From Allomyces macrogynus ATCC 38327 (taxonomy: Eukaryota > Blastocladiomycota > Blastocladiomycetes > Blastocladiales > Blastocladiaceae): a DNA stretch of 24,227 nt. The translations under genes were made by a program, and so were the position numbers. The notes beneath the pieces were generated by a model that did no database searches, was not told the origin of the DNA, and saw only the letters and a list, made by a program, of their open reading frames with translations. Of this stretch, positions 1-9,299 are shown one piece after another. Location of the stretch: NCBI GenBank assembly GCA_000151295.1, contig GG745360.1, forward strand, positions 86,880-111,106, read 5' to 3'. Every line of letters begins with the position of its first letter. The stretch's first letter is position 1.

Positions 1-2
1 TG

Positions 3-143
3 ACCGACTCGGTGCGCATGCTGCTTGACCCTGCTCGTGATTCGCGTGAGCTATTTCGTTGGTCGCTGGAAGGTGCCGAGAGCAAGACCGCCACCGCGGT
101 CGGCCAGCGGGGAAAGGCAAGCGGCGATGAAGGTGTGTGGTAA
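3..143 (+). CDS. possible 3' end of an unknown gene (partial)
   Basis: The third forward frame is open from the window edge to a TAA at 141-143 and encodes 46 residues with a mixed, protein-like composition (for example LLDPARDSRELFRWSLEG). I do not recognise the family. It would be the last exon of a gene entering from the left and would converge on EBP2, whose stop lies 167 bp further on; that spacing resembles the other convergent pairs here. In GC-rich DNA an open frame this short can arise by chance, so the call is weak. No feature is visible between 144 and 309, which probably holds two 3' UTRs. Confidence 0.3.
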   Translation, partial: TDSVRMLLDPARDSRELFRWSLEGAESKTATAVGQRGKASGDEGVW

Positions 144-309
144 TAGAGACCACGTTTGCAGAGGCGTCCAGGAAATCCACTGTATCGAGACGAGAGAGAC
201 AGATAAATACACAGGCGAGGTGCCCGGGCTTGATCCCAGCAGCACCCCACCACGACACGCCCAAAAAAGAGTGACATCAAACCGCGAGCGCAACCATCAC
301 CACCGCGCT

Positions 310-1321
310 CTACTTCTTCGAGTTCTGGCGCTTCGACTTGCCCGGGCGCGGCGCCTTGTACCCCTTGGCTTGGCCCCACCGAACCCCTTCTTCTTCTGGT
401 CCTTGGTCGAGAACGTGAAATCCGCGGCCGACTCGGCCGTGTTGCGCTTACTCCCGCTCTTCTTGCCGCCGTGGCCGTACTTGACGTTCTTGGCCATACG
501 CTTACTGTTGGGCAACGGCTTCGCAGTTTTGGTCTTTTTCCGCGCGGGCTTGACGTCGTCGTCGTCTGACATGATGGCAATATCGAGATCGTCTTCAAAC
601 GCCGTGTCCTTGGCCTGCTCGAGCTTACGCTTCTTCTTAATGTCGGTGACCTTTTCGGCCAACGCCTTTTCCTTGGCCTTGCGCTCCTTGAGCACCTCGG
701 CCTGCACCTGCTTGCCAAACTTCTTTTGGTCGCGAAGGCGCTTGACTTCCTCGGATTTCTTGACCGAGGCCGTCTCCTCAATCAGCTTGGTCCGGATCCG
801 CGCCATGTGTGCGTCGGTCTTGACCATCTGGATGTTGCGAAAGGGAGGTGAGCTGCTGAACGCACGGGAATGGTGCACCGAGACAGACCCGACGCACCTC
901 GGCGAAGTAATCCTCGGGCCGACTGAACGGGACCTTGGCGGCGAGGATCTGCTTGCGCGCGGCAATCACCGACGCGAGCGCCTGGTTGTGGCTAGTCCGG
1001 AATGCACGTCAGCAATCCCGTATAGAATGACCATGGCAACGAGCACAATGGCACGTACAAGGCGAGCTCGCGCTTCAGGTCATCGTGAATGTCGGCAATC
1101 GTCGTGGGCGCGGCCGACACGTGCGTGGTGCACTCGATGACGGACCGACCGACGGGCGATCGCGAAGCGCCGCGAGCAGCCTTTCTGAGAGGGTGAGACC
1201 ATAGCCGCGGGCGTCAGCGACGCGTGGAATGCGGTGTGGTGCGTGGTTGCTGGGTTGGTGCTGATGAAGACAACCTCGTGTTGACGCCATCGCGGGCGGT
1301 AGGGGCAGCGGTGGTGGCCAT
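310..1321 (-). CDS. EBP2: EBP2 family rRNA-processing protein (frameshifted near C-terminus)
   Basis: EBP2 is a nucleolar factor needed for 27S pre-rRNA processing and 60S subunit assembly. Inferred exons on the minus strand: 1321-1275 (tentative), 1184-1059, 991-898 and 827-310, about 261 aa. The diagnostic core runs across three exons: IADIHDDLKRELAF, then PFSRPEDYFAE, then MVKTDAHMARIRTKL, followed by KKFGKQVQ, a lysine-rich helix and KYGHGGKKSGSKRNT. The conserved basic tail (RPGKSKR type) is only reached after a frame change at the cccc run 374-377 (one extra base, or two fewer); it then ends at a TAG at 312-310. Without the change the frame runs into an arginine-rich non-homologous tail. 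The long acidic N-terminus of other EBP2 proteins is absent, and the first exon rests on an unusual GTTGTC donor, so the start is uncertain. The two core introns (1058-992, 897-828) are well supported by phase and homology. Confidence 0.88.
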
Positions 1322-1777
1322 GGTCGGAATGATCGGTTGGTGCGTATGAAAGCCGACTGCGGGGACTCAGTTCGTCGTGCGGTGGGCCAATAATCGCGGT
1401 CACGACGGCGTTTGGTGGAGGTGGATGAGCTGCGAGAGGGGGAATGTGCGTCCCCATCTCGTGATGGCACATGGCACGTTGCTGGGACACTCGTGCTGTG
1501 AACTCTACGCGTCGATGGATCCAACTCCAACCTCATCGTCATATCCACATCCTTGATCAACGATCTGCAAGCGCCCAGCAGGTTGGCAATAGTCTCGCGA
1601 CGCTGCCACCAGCACCATCAGCAAAACGACGACGGTCCGGCAGCGCGGCCGCCCTTGAACGCTCGCTCGGCTCCCCCAGCTCCGACCAAGATCCAAAACC
1701 TGACTGACGACCAGAAAGCCAACCACTAGTCGCTTCCCCACGACCATCATCGACAAGTTCTTTGCAATTCTCCCACA
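1322..1777. promoter_or_regulatory. divergent spacer between EBP2 and the FTS-like gene
   Basis: This 456 bp stretch separates the inferred EBP2 start (minus) from the FTS-like start (plus) and presumably holds both 5' UTRs and a shared bidirectional promoter. I see no recognisable gene or clear TATA or CCAAT box. Open frames here on both strands have a biased, low-information composition and no family resemblance. If the EBP2 N-terminus is longer than modelled, a further exon would fall here. Confidence 0.35.
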
Positions 1778-2838
1778 ATGAGCATCAGCGAATATTTCCG
1801 GCAATTCGAGCTGCTCCTCGAGGCGTAAGGGCTTCACAGCCTGCCGTGCCTACCCGCTCCTCCAATCGCTCATTCTGACCCGCGTCCGACCCTCCACCCC
1901 GCAGCAAAAACCTCGGCAACCCGGGCCACTGCCCGCGCGGCATGTACCTGACGCCGTCACCCGACAACATCTACCAATGGCACGGCGTCTACTTCCCGCC
2001 GTCGGGCCCCTACTTTACCGGCGTCTTCCGGCTCGTCGTCGACCTCCCGCCAACCTACCCGCAGGACCCGCCGCGCGTCTTCTTTGCGACGGAAAATGTG
2101 GCACCCGCTCGTGAACGGCACGACGCGCGAACTCGACCTGCGGTCCCCCGCATCGCCGATTTCTGTCTGGGACCCGGCACGGCACCGCGTGCTCGACGTG
2201 CTGTGGGCCGTCAAGTACGTCTTTGCCGACCCGTTCTTCAAGTCGATTCGCGAGATTCCGGACGCGACGCTCGCACCGGCGCCGCCGGTCGGAAGCGCGT
2301 CGCCTGAACCGGCACGCGGCGGGACTGGGGGTGGGGATATGTTGAGCGTGCCTCCGATCACGACGCCCGACATGTGCGTGAACCGCGAGGCGTGGAAAAT
2401 GTGCCATCACGAGCCGAAACTGTTCCAGAAGTACGTTGACACGTTTGTCGAGAACTCGCTCGCCGAGGAGACGCTCTATGCGGTGGTACCGCCCGAGAAC
2501 CCGATTCGGTTCTGCTCGTTGCCGGAAACGGAGCTCGGTACGGTTTTCGTCGGTCTTGGCCTCAAGTTGTCATTCGTGGAACTCACGGTGCGATGGACTT
2601 GTCGCCTGTAGAAAAGGTCAAGCAAAAGATGCTGAAAACAGTACGCCGATTTGGATTCCTCACGCCACAACGCAACCGGCCTGATTCGCTCACTCGTATA
2701 CTATGGTCTTGATATCCTTTTTAGCGGCCCAACCCCTATGCGCTCTCGCTCGAGGAACCCATCAAGCAGCTCGAGCAGGCCAAGCGCGCGTCGAGGATAT
2801 CCGACGGCACGCTGGAGCTGCCGACCGAACATGTTTAG
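1778..2838 (+). CDS. AKTIP: AKTIP/FTS-like ubiquitin E2 variant, catalytically dead (one frameshift)
   Basis: This is a homologue of Fused Toes (FTS/AKTIP), the E2 variant that joins HOOK and FHIP proteins in the FHF complex, which links cargo vesicles to dynein. Exons: 1778-1824, 1905-2537, 2612-2640 and 2725-2838, about 273 aa after correction. The start MSISEYFRQFELL resembles the family N-terminus. The UBC fold is clear: CPRGMYLTPSPDNIYQWHGV, GVFRLVVDLPPTYPQDPPRV, then WHPLVNGTTRELDL and a W...HRVLDVLWAVKYVF helix. Where active E2s carry the catalytic Cys after HPN, this protein has RELDL, so it should not form a ubiquitin thioester. The frame changes inside the aaaa run 2093-2096 (one A too many); the downstream frame matches the family to the stop. 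The last two introns are set by phase and restore a conserved coiled, charged tail. Confidence 0.85.
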
Positions 2839-3671
2839 ATTCTTGTTGTGCTGTTCGAGAGGAGCCATCGGGCACACGTGCGGTCAGAACATCCCCTCAC
2901 CCCAATCCGTTCAGTCGAATGCCAGATTCAATGCCATGAGCCCAAGTTGCCCGTGGCGGGAGCAAAAGTAACGCAGTGATACGGTCAGCAACACCACGAT
3001 GAATGAAAGGCAGCAGCAACTAATATGTAATTCCAGCAGAGCACCCATTGTTGGCCATTTACAAACTGCACCTTGCAGGCAGCAGTGAAGCCAAAGTCGC
3101 ATTGCGCACACAATATCAGTTTCTGACCATCCCGACAAGCTCACAAGCACGGATCAGGCTGCATTCAAGCAAAATCACAACCAACGCGCCGCGCAAGACT
3201 AGACCGGCCAGAGTACAAGGAAGAGAAGGAGCAAGGCGGGAAGAGGAAACCACCACCACCACAAGCGACATCAACACCGGAGAGCACGAGAGATCATGAG
3301 CAGGCAGCAGGAGCGCAAGGGCGCTGTAGATATATTGGGGCCAGGGAAGGCCAAGCAAGCATTCCAAGTTTGTATGCAGTCAGAGCGACCAGAGTCACGA
3401 TTCGCACAGATTGAGAGGAAACGACAAGAGACAGACAGGATGGCGGCAAGGACTGGCCCCTGATCTATCCCCATCGAAATCGATTGCATGGGATTTGTTG
3501 ACAGGCGACAGAGCGGTTGCGCTGTCACGATTTTCCAGAGGCGAGGCACGTTCCGCAGCACGGAAAAGTATGAGGCCGTGATATATATTGTGGGCCAAGA
3601 TATACCATCGCCAGACCATCAACTCTGGAAACGGTCATAATTGGTGATCACGCAGAGTCGGTCTGAGGCGA
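2839..3671. other. gene-poor stretch, no feature recognised
   Basis: No open frame in this 830 bp shows codon bias or family resemblance. By eye it is less GC-rich than the flanking genes (not counted) and has A-rich and CCA-rich patches (for example around 3230-3280). It holds the 3' UTR of the FTS-like gene and may contain decayed upstream exons of the partial OB-fold gene copy that follows, but I could not match any exon of the intact gene here. Confidence 0.4.
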
Positions 3672-4152
3672 GGAGCATTTCGGACGGCCACTCAAATGTG
3701 CAGGGTTGCGTGATGCCAATGGCCTCGTCAGTGCGTTTTTCGATCCATGGCCGTTCATGAAATGGGTATCATCTGATGGGTATCATCTGATGGGTGCTGT
3801 CATGTTAGACATCATCGGCCTTTCTGCGAGCGATTTCGATCGCCTCAGCCAACAGCAGCAGCACTACTGGCTGGAGCAGCTGGTTGGGCGCTCGTTTCTG
3901 TGCGGGATCATCCATGTTGTTGCAGGGCCCCCGACCAAGGGCGCTTGCAGCGAGCAGGACTTGGATTCGGGCTCAGACAGCGATGAGCTGCACAACCAGG
4001 CTGACATTGCTGACTCACTGCCACCAGCCGGCCATTTTCTCTTGAGCTGAATCAAGGTGCAAGTGTCAACTGGCGACCAAAGCCTTTCACGGTCATGCAT
4101 CCACCCGCAATCAGCGTTCTATTACGTGTCGATGAACTTGTCCTGCGAATGA
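3672..4152 (+). pseudogene. decayed or orphan copy of the last two exons of the RPA70-like gene
   Basis: Codons 3808-3918 align without gaps to 6435-6545 in the intact downstream gene: 30 of 37 residues are identical (both contain SDFDRLSQ), 11 codons differ silently and 7 change the residue. The resemblance extends upstream across the equivalent intron and into the preceding exon (ggacggccactcaaatgtgc against ggacggccattcgaacgtgc), and a matching C-terminal end, FYYVSMNLSCE plus TGA at 4150-4152, lies downstream. Between these blocks the frame hits a TGA at 4048-4050, and the upstream exons are missing or unrecognisable. The upstream intron carries a 14 bp tandem repeat. It is either a tandem-duplication relic or the tail of a rapidly diverging paralogue; the many silent differences suggest it was once under protein-level selection. 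Confidence 0.75.
3762..3795 (+). repeat. 14 bp tandem repeat, about 2.4 copies
   Basis: The unit atgggtatcatctg occurs perfectly at 3762-3775 and 3776-3789, followed by a partial third copy at 3790-3795. It sits in what would be the intron of the duplicated OB-fold gene fragment, just before the tgttag acceptor. The intact gene's equivalent intron (6374-6434) has no such repeat. Confidence 0.9.
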
Positions 4153-4538
4153 AAGCGCCGTGGTAAGTTGCAGGCATCTCGGCTGCAGCAAGTGAGCGCG
4201 GGTCATCGGCAGTCACAAGTCATCTTAAGGAACCGTCAAACCATGCTCAACCCGACACTCGCGCATGCTTTCGGTCAATGCTTTCCGACCTCAAGCTTAC
4301 CGTGTAATGTGATTAATCCTTGCGGTCGCCCGTGTCAAGGCCATGGGTCATGGCTCAGGTTGTTCAAGTCATCCTGCGGTATCCACAAGTAACATGGGCG
4401 GTCCTGGCTGCCGAGATCGACGTTTTGGTCCGCGCTGTGATGGTTTTCGCGCGAAGTCAAATCAAGCGCACAATGCCTGACGGTGGAGATGCAACATACT
4501 TGTCTTGTAGTGGCACAACCACACCAAAAAGGAGCGCC
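4153..4538 (+). promoter_or_regulatory. upstream region of the RPA70-like gene
   Basis: This 386 bp lies between the end of the gene fragment and the inferred start of the intact gene. It contains no credible coding frame and presumably carries the promoter and 5' UTR. If the first exon modelled at 4539-4544 is wrong, the true first exon would lie here. I see no clear core promoter motif. Confidence 0.35.
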
Positions 4539-6623
4539 ATGCAAGTACGGGACGGCTTTCACTGCGATGACATTTCCATGCCGTCATGACCCACCCGAAT
4601 CTTGCCTTTAGAGCTCTCGGTTCGCCAGGCCGTCTTCAAGCGCCAAAGCGGTCAATCCGTCGTCAACGGCGCCCAAATTGCGGGGCTTGACCCAGCGACA
4701 GGTACCTCTGATGCAAAATCGATGATTCCACGCCCTTGATGCATCCTGATCATCGCTCGGTCTCATGTTTCGTAGGTGCTCTGGTCCTCGTTCAAGACGA
4801 CTTTCGCGTCAAGATGTTCCTCGACAAGCCGAGGCAGCAGTTTGCGGCCGCATGTCAGTCCAAGGTATGCATTTGCGCGCCTGCTCAACAACCTGTTTAT
4901 TTTCCGACTTGCTCACGTTGCGTTCGGTTTACGACCACCAGATTCAGCGCGTCTCATTTGTTCCACGGCAAGTCAACCAGGAGCCGCCATTCTTCTTCCC
5001 AACGCACGGCCTGGTCTTCCACGTCGCTGATCCCTACACGCACGAGTCGACGGTTTGGCTGAACGTGACCAAGATCGAGTCGACGGATCACCGCAAGTAC
5101 GCGGTTTACGGCAACCTGTGCGAGTCGCCCGCCGTGCCGCTGCCGAGTCAGCGATCGCAGCCGCACGATCCCGACTCTCTCTACGTCGTGAACCTGAGCG
5201 GCGATGCGACTCTGTTGGTCTCGCTGCTCGCGGTGGTACGTGCTCCCTTCCCCACCGGAGCGCGGGCCAGTGTCAAGGCAATTCCGGAAGAGATCCGTTT
5301 ACAGTGTTATCGCCTGCGTAGAAAACCGTTTTTGGGTTTGCGATGCTCTTGCCGAGCGAGGAGGGCTCGCGGTATTTTGAGATTGGCCCTGAAACGGTCG
5401 TTCAACGGCTCGAAGACTTGCAGGTGCGTCATTTGCAAGGTATTGGTCGTGCACGCCCATCACATTCTGATCTCGGCTCTGTACAACGATCATGTAGCCG
5501 AGCGCGCCCGTCAAGTCGGGCCAGGAAGGGCGGACCTATATCAGCAGTCTCGGCCCGGACATGAAGAACCTGACGCTGTTTGGGACGGTGGTCGCAGTCT
5601 CGGACAATGTACGTTTGGTCCAAGCGGTACAGCGCGAAACAAAGCGGTCGTATCCCTGACCTCTCTCGCATCCATTTTTATAGCGGCCGCACGAAGTGGG
5701 CGGTCAACGCGTGAACCGTGTCGCCGTCAAGCTTCAAGACGATACGGGTTCGTTGCGCGCCATCATATCCTCTCGCTGCTTGCGTTGTGAGTTCTCGCCA
5801 ACTGTACCGACTGCCACCAGGGGTCTACGACATCACGGTCTGGGGCGACATTGTGAAGCGCGCCGCCAAGCTGCTGCCGGGCCAGCTCGTCCTGTGGTGC
5901 AACCTCTCGACGAGCCACATGAAGGACGGCACCAAGTTTTTCCTCAACGCGCAGCCCACTGCGCACGCGACCCTGACCGTTGTATCAACAATTCCAGCTC
6001 TGCTCACGTCATCGTGCTTGCGCGATACGGGCCGGATCGCAGACATGCCGGGCCGCACGTTCACGGCCGTCGCCGTCCGGATTGCGGCCATGCCCAAACA
6101 GCCATACACGCGGTTAAGCCGTACGTACTTTTCTCGTTGGCGGTGTTCCCGTCCTCCACCGTGCGACTAACGGCGTTCCCCTTTTCTTTCCTGCCAGACT
6201 CGACATGTCTCAAGCCGCTCCACCTCGGAGACGACATTTGGCAGTGCACGACGTGCAAGGATGTTTATCTGCCGGGGGACTTGCGCAACGTGCAGAGCGT
6301 CTACTCGCTCGTGTGGTCCGTCTCGGACGGCCATTCGAACGTGCAGTGTCGCGTGACACCGACCGCGTCGTCGGTACGTTTGTAGGTCCACGATGCCTGG
6401 ACGGTGAGGTTGACTAACGAGTTGCGGTCTGTAGGACATTCTCGGCCTCCCGGCGAGCGACTTCGACCGCCTCAGCCAAGAGCAGCAGCACGACTGGCTG
6501 GCGCAGCTCGTCGGACGCGCGTTTTTATGTGGTATCATCACGGTCCGGGCCCCGCGGCGGCGTGAAGGAATTGCGGGCCCATCGCACTACTTCCGCATTG
6601 AAATGGTGTCGCCGTGGGAGTGA
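4539..6623 (+). CDS. RPA70/MEIOB-like OB-fold single-stranded DNA-binding protein
   Basis: Exons: 4539-4544 (weak), 4614-4701, 4776-4864, 4942-5235, 5322-5423, 5498-5608, 5684-5747, 5821-6120, 6198-6373 and 6435-6623, about 472 aa. The second half follows the large RPA subunit. A DBD-B-like OB fold runs from LTLFGTVVAVSDN through RVAVKLQDDTG to YDITVWGDIVK (residues about 212-300). Then come FTAVAVRIAAMPKQPY, a zinc ribbon written HSTC...CTTC (H352, C355, C368, C371) and a DBD-C end with SDFDRLSQEQQHDWL. The zinc ribbon has His in place of the usual first Cys. The N-terminal 200 residues are divergent, and I cannot match them to the RPA70 protein-interaction domain, so a meiosis-specific paralogue (MEIOB) is as likely as RPA1 itself. 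One intron uses a GTTCGT donor (5748). The gene converges on the RNR gene, with stops 114 bp apart. Confidence 0.75.
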
Positions 6624-6737
6624 ATCCGTGCGTCGAAGCGTGCAAGTGTTTAGAAGCGGTTTTGGGTGGGTTGGATCATGCAAAAGGAAAGCAGCAACAC
6701 TGGCACACTTTGTATTTCACCCTCTTTCGTCCGTCAA

Positions 6738-9299
6738 TTACAGCGCGCACGTATCATTGTTACAGAACCGCTCGGCCTCTGGGTCCTTCTCCTCCTTGAC
6801 CCCGGCGCCGTACACGACCGACTTGCCGAGCGTCACGCGCACATCCTGAATCTTCGCAATCGCCGCGTCGTACTGGTCCTTGGTGATGGCCTCGTAAGGC
6901 ATTTGCGGGTAGGCGCCCAACTCCATGCGCGGCAAGAACGAGACCCCCTTGAGCGCATACTGGTAGTACTGCAGCGCGTGCGCGAGATGCGGGCCCTCTG
7001 TCTCTGGGTCAAACGTAACCGTGCACGACACTTGGTTATCGGACCAGTGCTTCTGCAAAAACGCGGCCAGGTTCAGCTGTTCCCACATGCTCACGTCCTT
7101 GAGACCGCGCACGCCCGGCCCAAAGTCAATCGGGAACTCGACGACAAGTGTCGAGTCCTCGGACCCGACCGCAGGCTCGACCGTGTACCCCATGTCGATC
7201 AGCGGCTGCACGAGATTCGAGTGCCGCGATAGGCGCACGCGGCGAAGGCAGTACCGCGACTCGGGGTAGTGCATGCCGGGCGTCGCGCCGGCCAGGATCG
7301 AGACAGTGCCGGACGGCTTGACGGTCGTCGTTTTGATACTGCGCGGGATCGCGAGCCAGTCGGAGACCTGGTAGTTGGCAGCATGCGTGAGTTTAATGAA
7401 CGTGAATCTCATTCTCCACCGCGAAAGAAACGGAAAACCGACGCACCTCCTTGTCGGTGCTCTGCAGCACGTCGTACCCGCGCTCGCACCAGTCGCGCAG
7501 TTCCTCGAGCCCGCGCGCCGAGACAAACTGGGCGACGCCCGAAATACCGCAACCGATGCGCCGGTTGCGCAACATGACGCGGTTCGTCTTGGGCCAGTGC
7601 GTCTGCGCGAGCGTGACGGTCTTGGCATAGAGGTAGGCGAGCTTGAGCGTTTCCTGAAAGTCGGCAAAGTCCTTGTGGTTGTTGGGAAACGTCTCGACGA
7701 GACAGCACAGCTCGTGCGACTCGAGCGTCTGCTCGAGGCACGGGTTCCCGCCGCTCGCACGCCAGTCTTTGTTGTCCTGATGGTTCCGGGTCAGTTAGAG
7801 AAGACGATTCACGGGGAATACGAATGTAGAAGCGAGAGAGCACAAACCGGAACACCGTTCATGCGGCCAAACTGGCGCGCATTATCGAGCCAAAAGAACC
7901 CCGGCTCGCCGTTAATTCGCACGCGCTCGCACACATCCTTGTAGTCCATGCCGACTTGGCAAAACACCGAGTTGTTCGACGTCCACCCAAACTCGGCGCG
8001 ATGCGGGTTCACCTGGTAATTCTTCAAATCAATGTACTCGGCGTCGTTGGCGTCGCCAAATGCAATCTCTGCCGTGCGCCGCACGTTGCCGGCCACGACA
8101 CACTTGCCAATCAAGTTCATCAGGTCGACAATGCCCGTGACCGACAGCGGATTCCCGCGGTGCGCGCCGAGCACGCTGCGAATCGCGTCGTGCAGCTGCC
8201 GCAGCGGTTCCGGGCCCGACGAGAGACCGCCAAAGCCCTTGATCGGCAACCCGGCGGGCCGGACCAGGCTGTAATCGAATTCGACGGTGCCGCGCTTCTG
8301 GTCAAAGTACGAGTCGATCAGGGCGCCGACCGAGTCGACCCACCCTTCGCGCGAGTCGGGAACCACCATGGTCGACGTCGGCTTGTTCGGGTTGGGGCCG
8401 TGAACGGTGCTCTTGCGGTGGTTGGCGCCCTTGGTGTCGAATCCGACGCCGACACTACAAACAGCAATGAAATGGTCAGGAACCGGAACACATCCGCCGC
8501 ATCGACCAATCCAAACCGGAAAACAGCGTACGCACCCGAGCATGCTCGCGTCCATCAAGAACGTGAACGGCTCCGACGGCATACTCGTCGTTTCCCACAT
8601 GTCGGCCGTGGAAATGAACGCGCAATTGTTGAGCGCCGCGAACAGGCGGCGCGTTTCGGTAATCGGCGACCCCATGGCCCACAACCCACGGCCAGGCGGC
8701 AAAAACTTCATGTGGAAAATCCGGTCGTACATGCGCTGCGCCGTTACCTGCGCTTTGCGTGCGTCCCATCCGAGATGGTGGTGCTCGATCCACTGCCGCT
8801 GCAAGTTGAACGTGCCGTTGACGACGCGCGCGACCGTCTCAAACCACTGCTCGTTCTCGCCATTGGGCTTGAGCCGCGAGTAGGTACGGTAGTAGACGAG
8901 CTCGCCGAGCCCGTCGAACCCGAACGGCGGCGCGACATTGGCGTACTTGGCGAGAAAGGCGTCGGTCAGCTTGAAGGGATGGCCGACGCGCGCGTAGTGG
9001 TTGAAGCCCGGCAATGGGCCCGGGTTCGGGTGCACACTGCTTGGCCCGCTCGCCGTCGTTTCCGTCGTCTTCATCGTCGTCATCGTCGTCTTGGTTGATG
9101 TAGTAGTGGCTGTCGAGTCACTGGTGGCGGTGCGAGCGGCATTGCTTTGCGGCACACTGGTGTTGACATGTCGGACGGCAACGACTGCGGCCGTCGCACC
9201 ACGAGCTCGGGCCCATTGCGCAGAGAAAACGAGCTGCTGTCGAGCTGCCGTGGCCAACCGGCCAGCGGCGCTCACTTGGCGAAGAAGCGTGTGCGACAT
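6738..9299 (-). CDS. rtpR: adenosylcobalamin-dependent (class II) ribonucleoside-triphosphate reductase
   Basis: This enzyme reduces NTPs to dNTPs, using adenosylcobalamin to make a thiyl radical. Minus-strand exons: 9299-8536, 8454-7854, 7776-7447 and 7367-6738, 774 aa. It matches the monomeric Lactobacillus-type RTPR along its length: RTYSR, then LNNCAF (C226), MLGVGVGFDTKGA built exactly across intron 1, GNPCLEQTLESHELC (C468 and C479, 11 apart like C408/C419 of the bacterial enzyme), TTVKPSGTVSILAGATPG, and a C-terminal redox pair C767-x4-C772 in the last 8 residues. C226 corresponds to C119. Residues 1-60 hold no Asp or Glu and are rich in Arg, Ala, Ser and Thr, like a mitochondrial presequence; a Thr-rich linker follows before the catalytic core at about 110. 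Intron 2 uses a GTTCCG donor. Introns and flanking fungal-type genes show it is integrated, not bacterial contamination. Confidence 0.93.

Noticed and set aside
25..1140. 371-residue open frame on the + strand
   Set aside because: It is antisense to EBP2; the EBP2 reading has conserved blocks across four exons, while this frame has none.
5821..6120. Possible intron at the gtatca in this RPA-like exon (near 5980)
   Set aside because: Reading through keeps a sensible frame into the third OB fold (FTAVAVRIAAMPKQPY) and removal would delete conserved sequence.
7956..9098. 380-residue open frame on the + strand
   Set aside because: It lies exactly antisense to the RNR exons and is an effect of GC-rich third positions; its composition is Arg/Val/Ala-biased and it has no domain.
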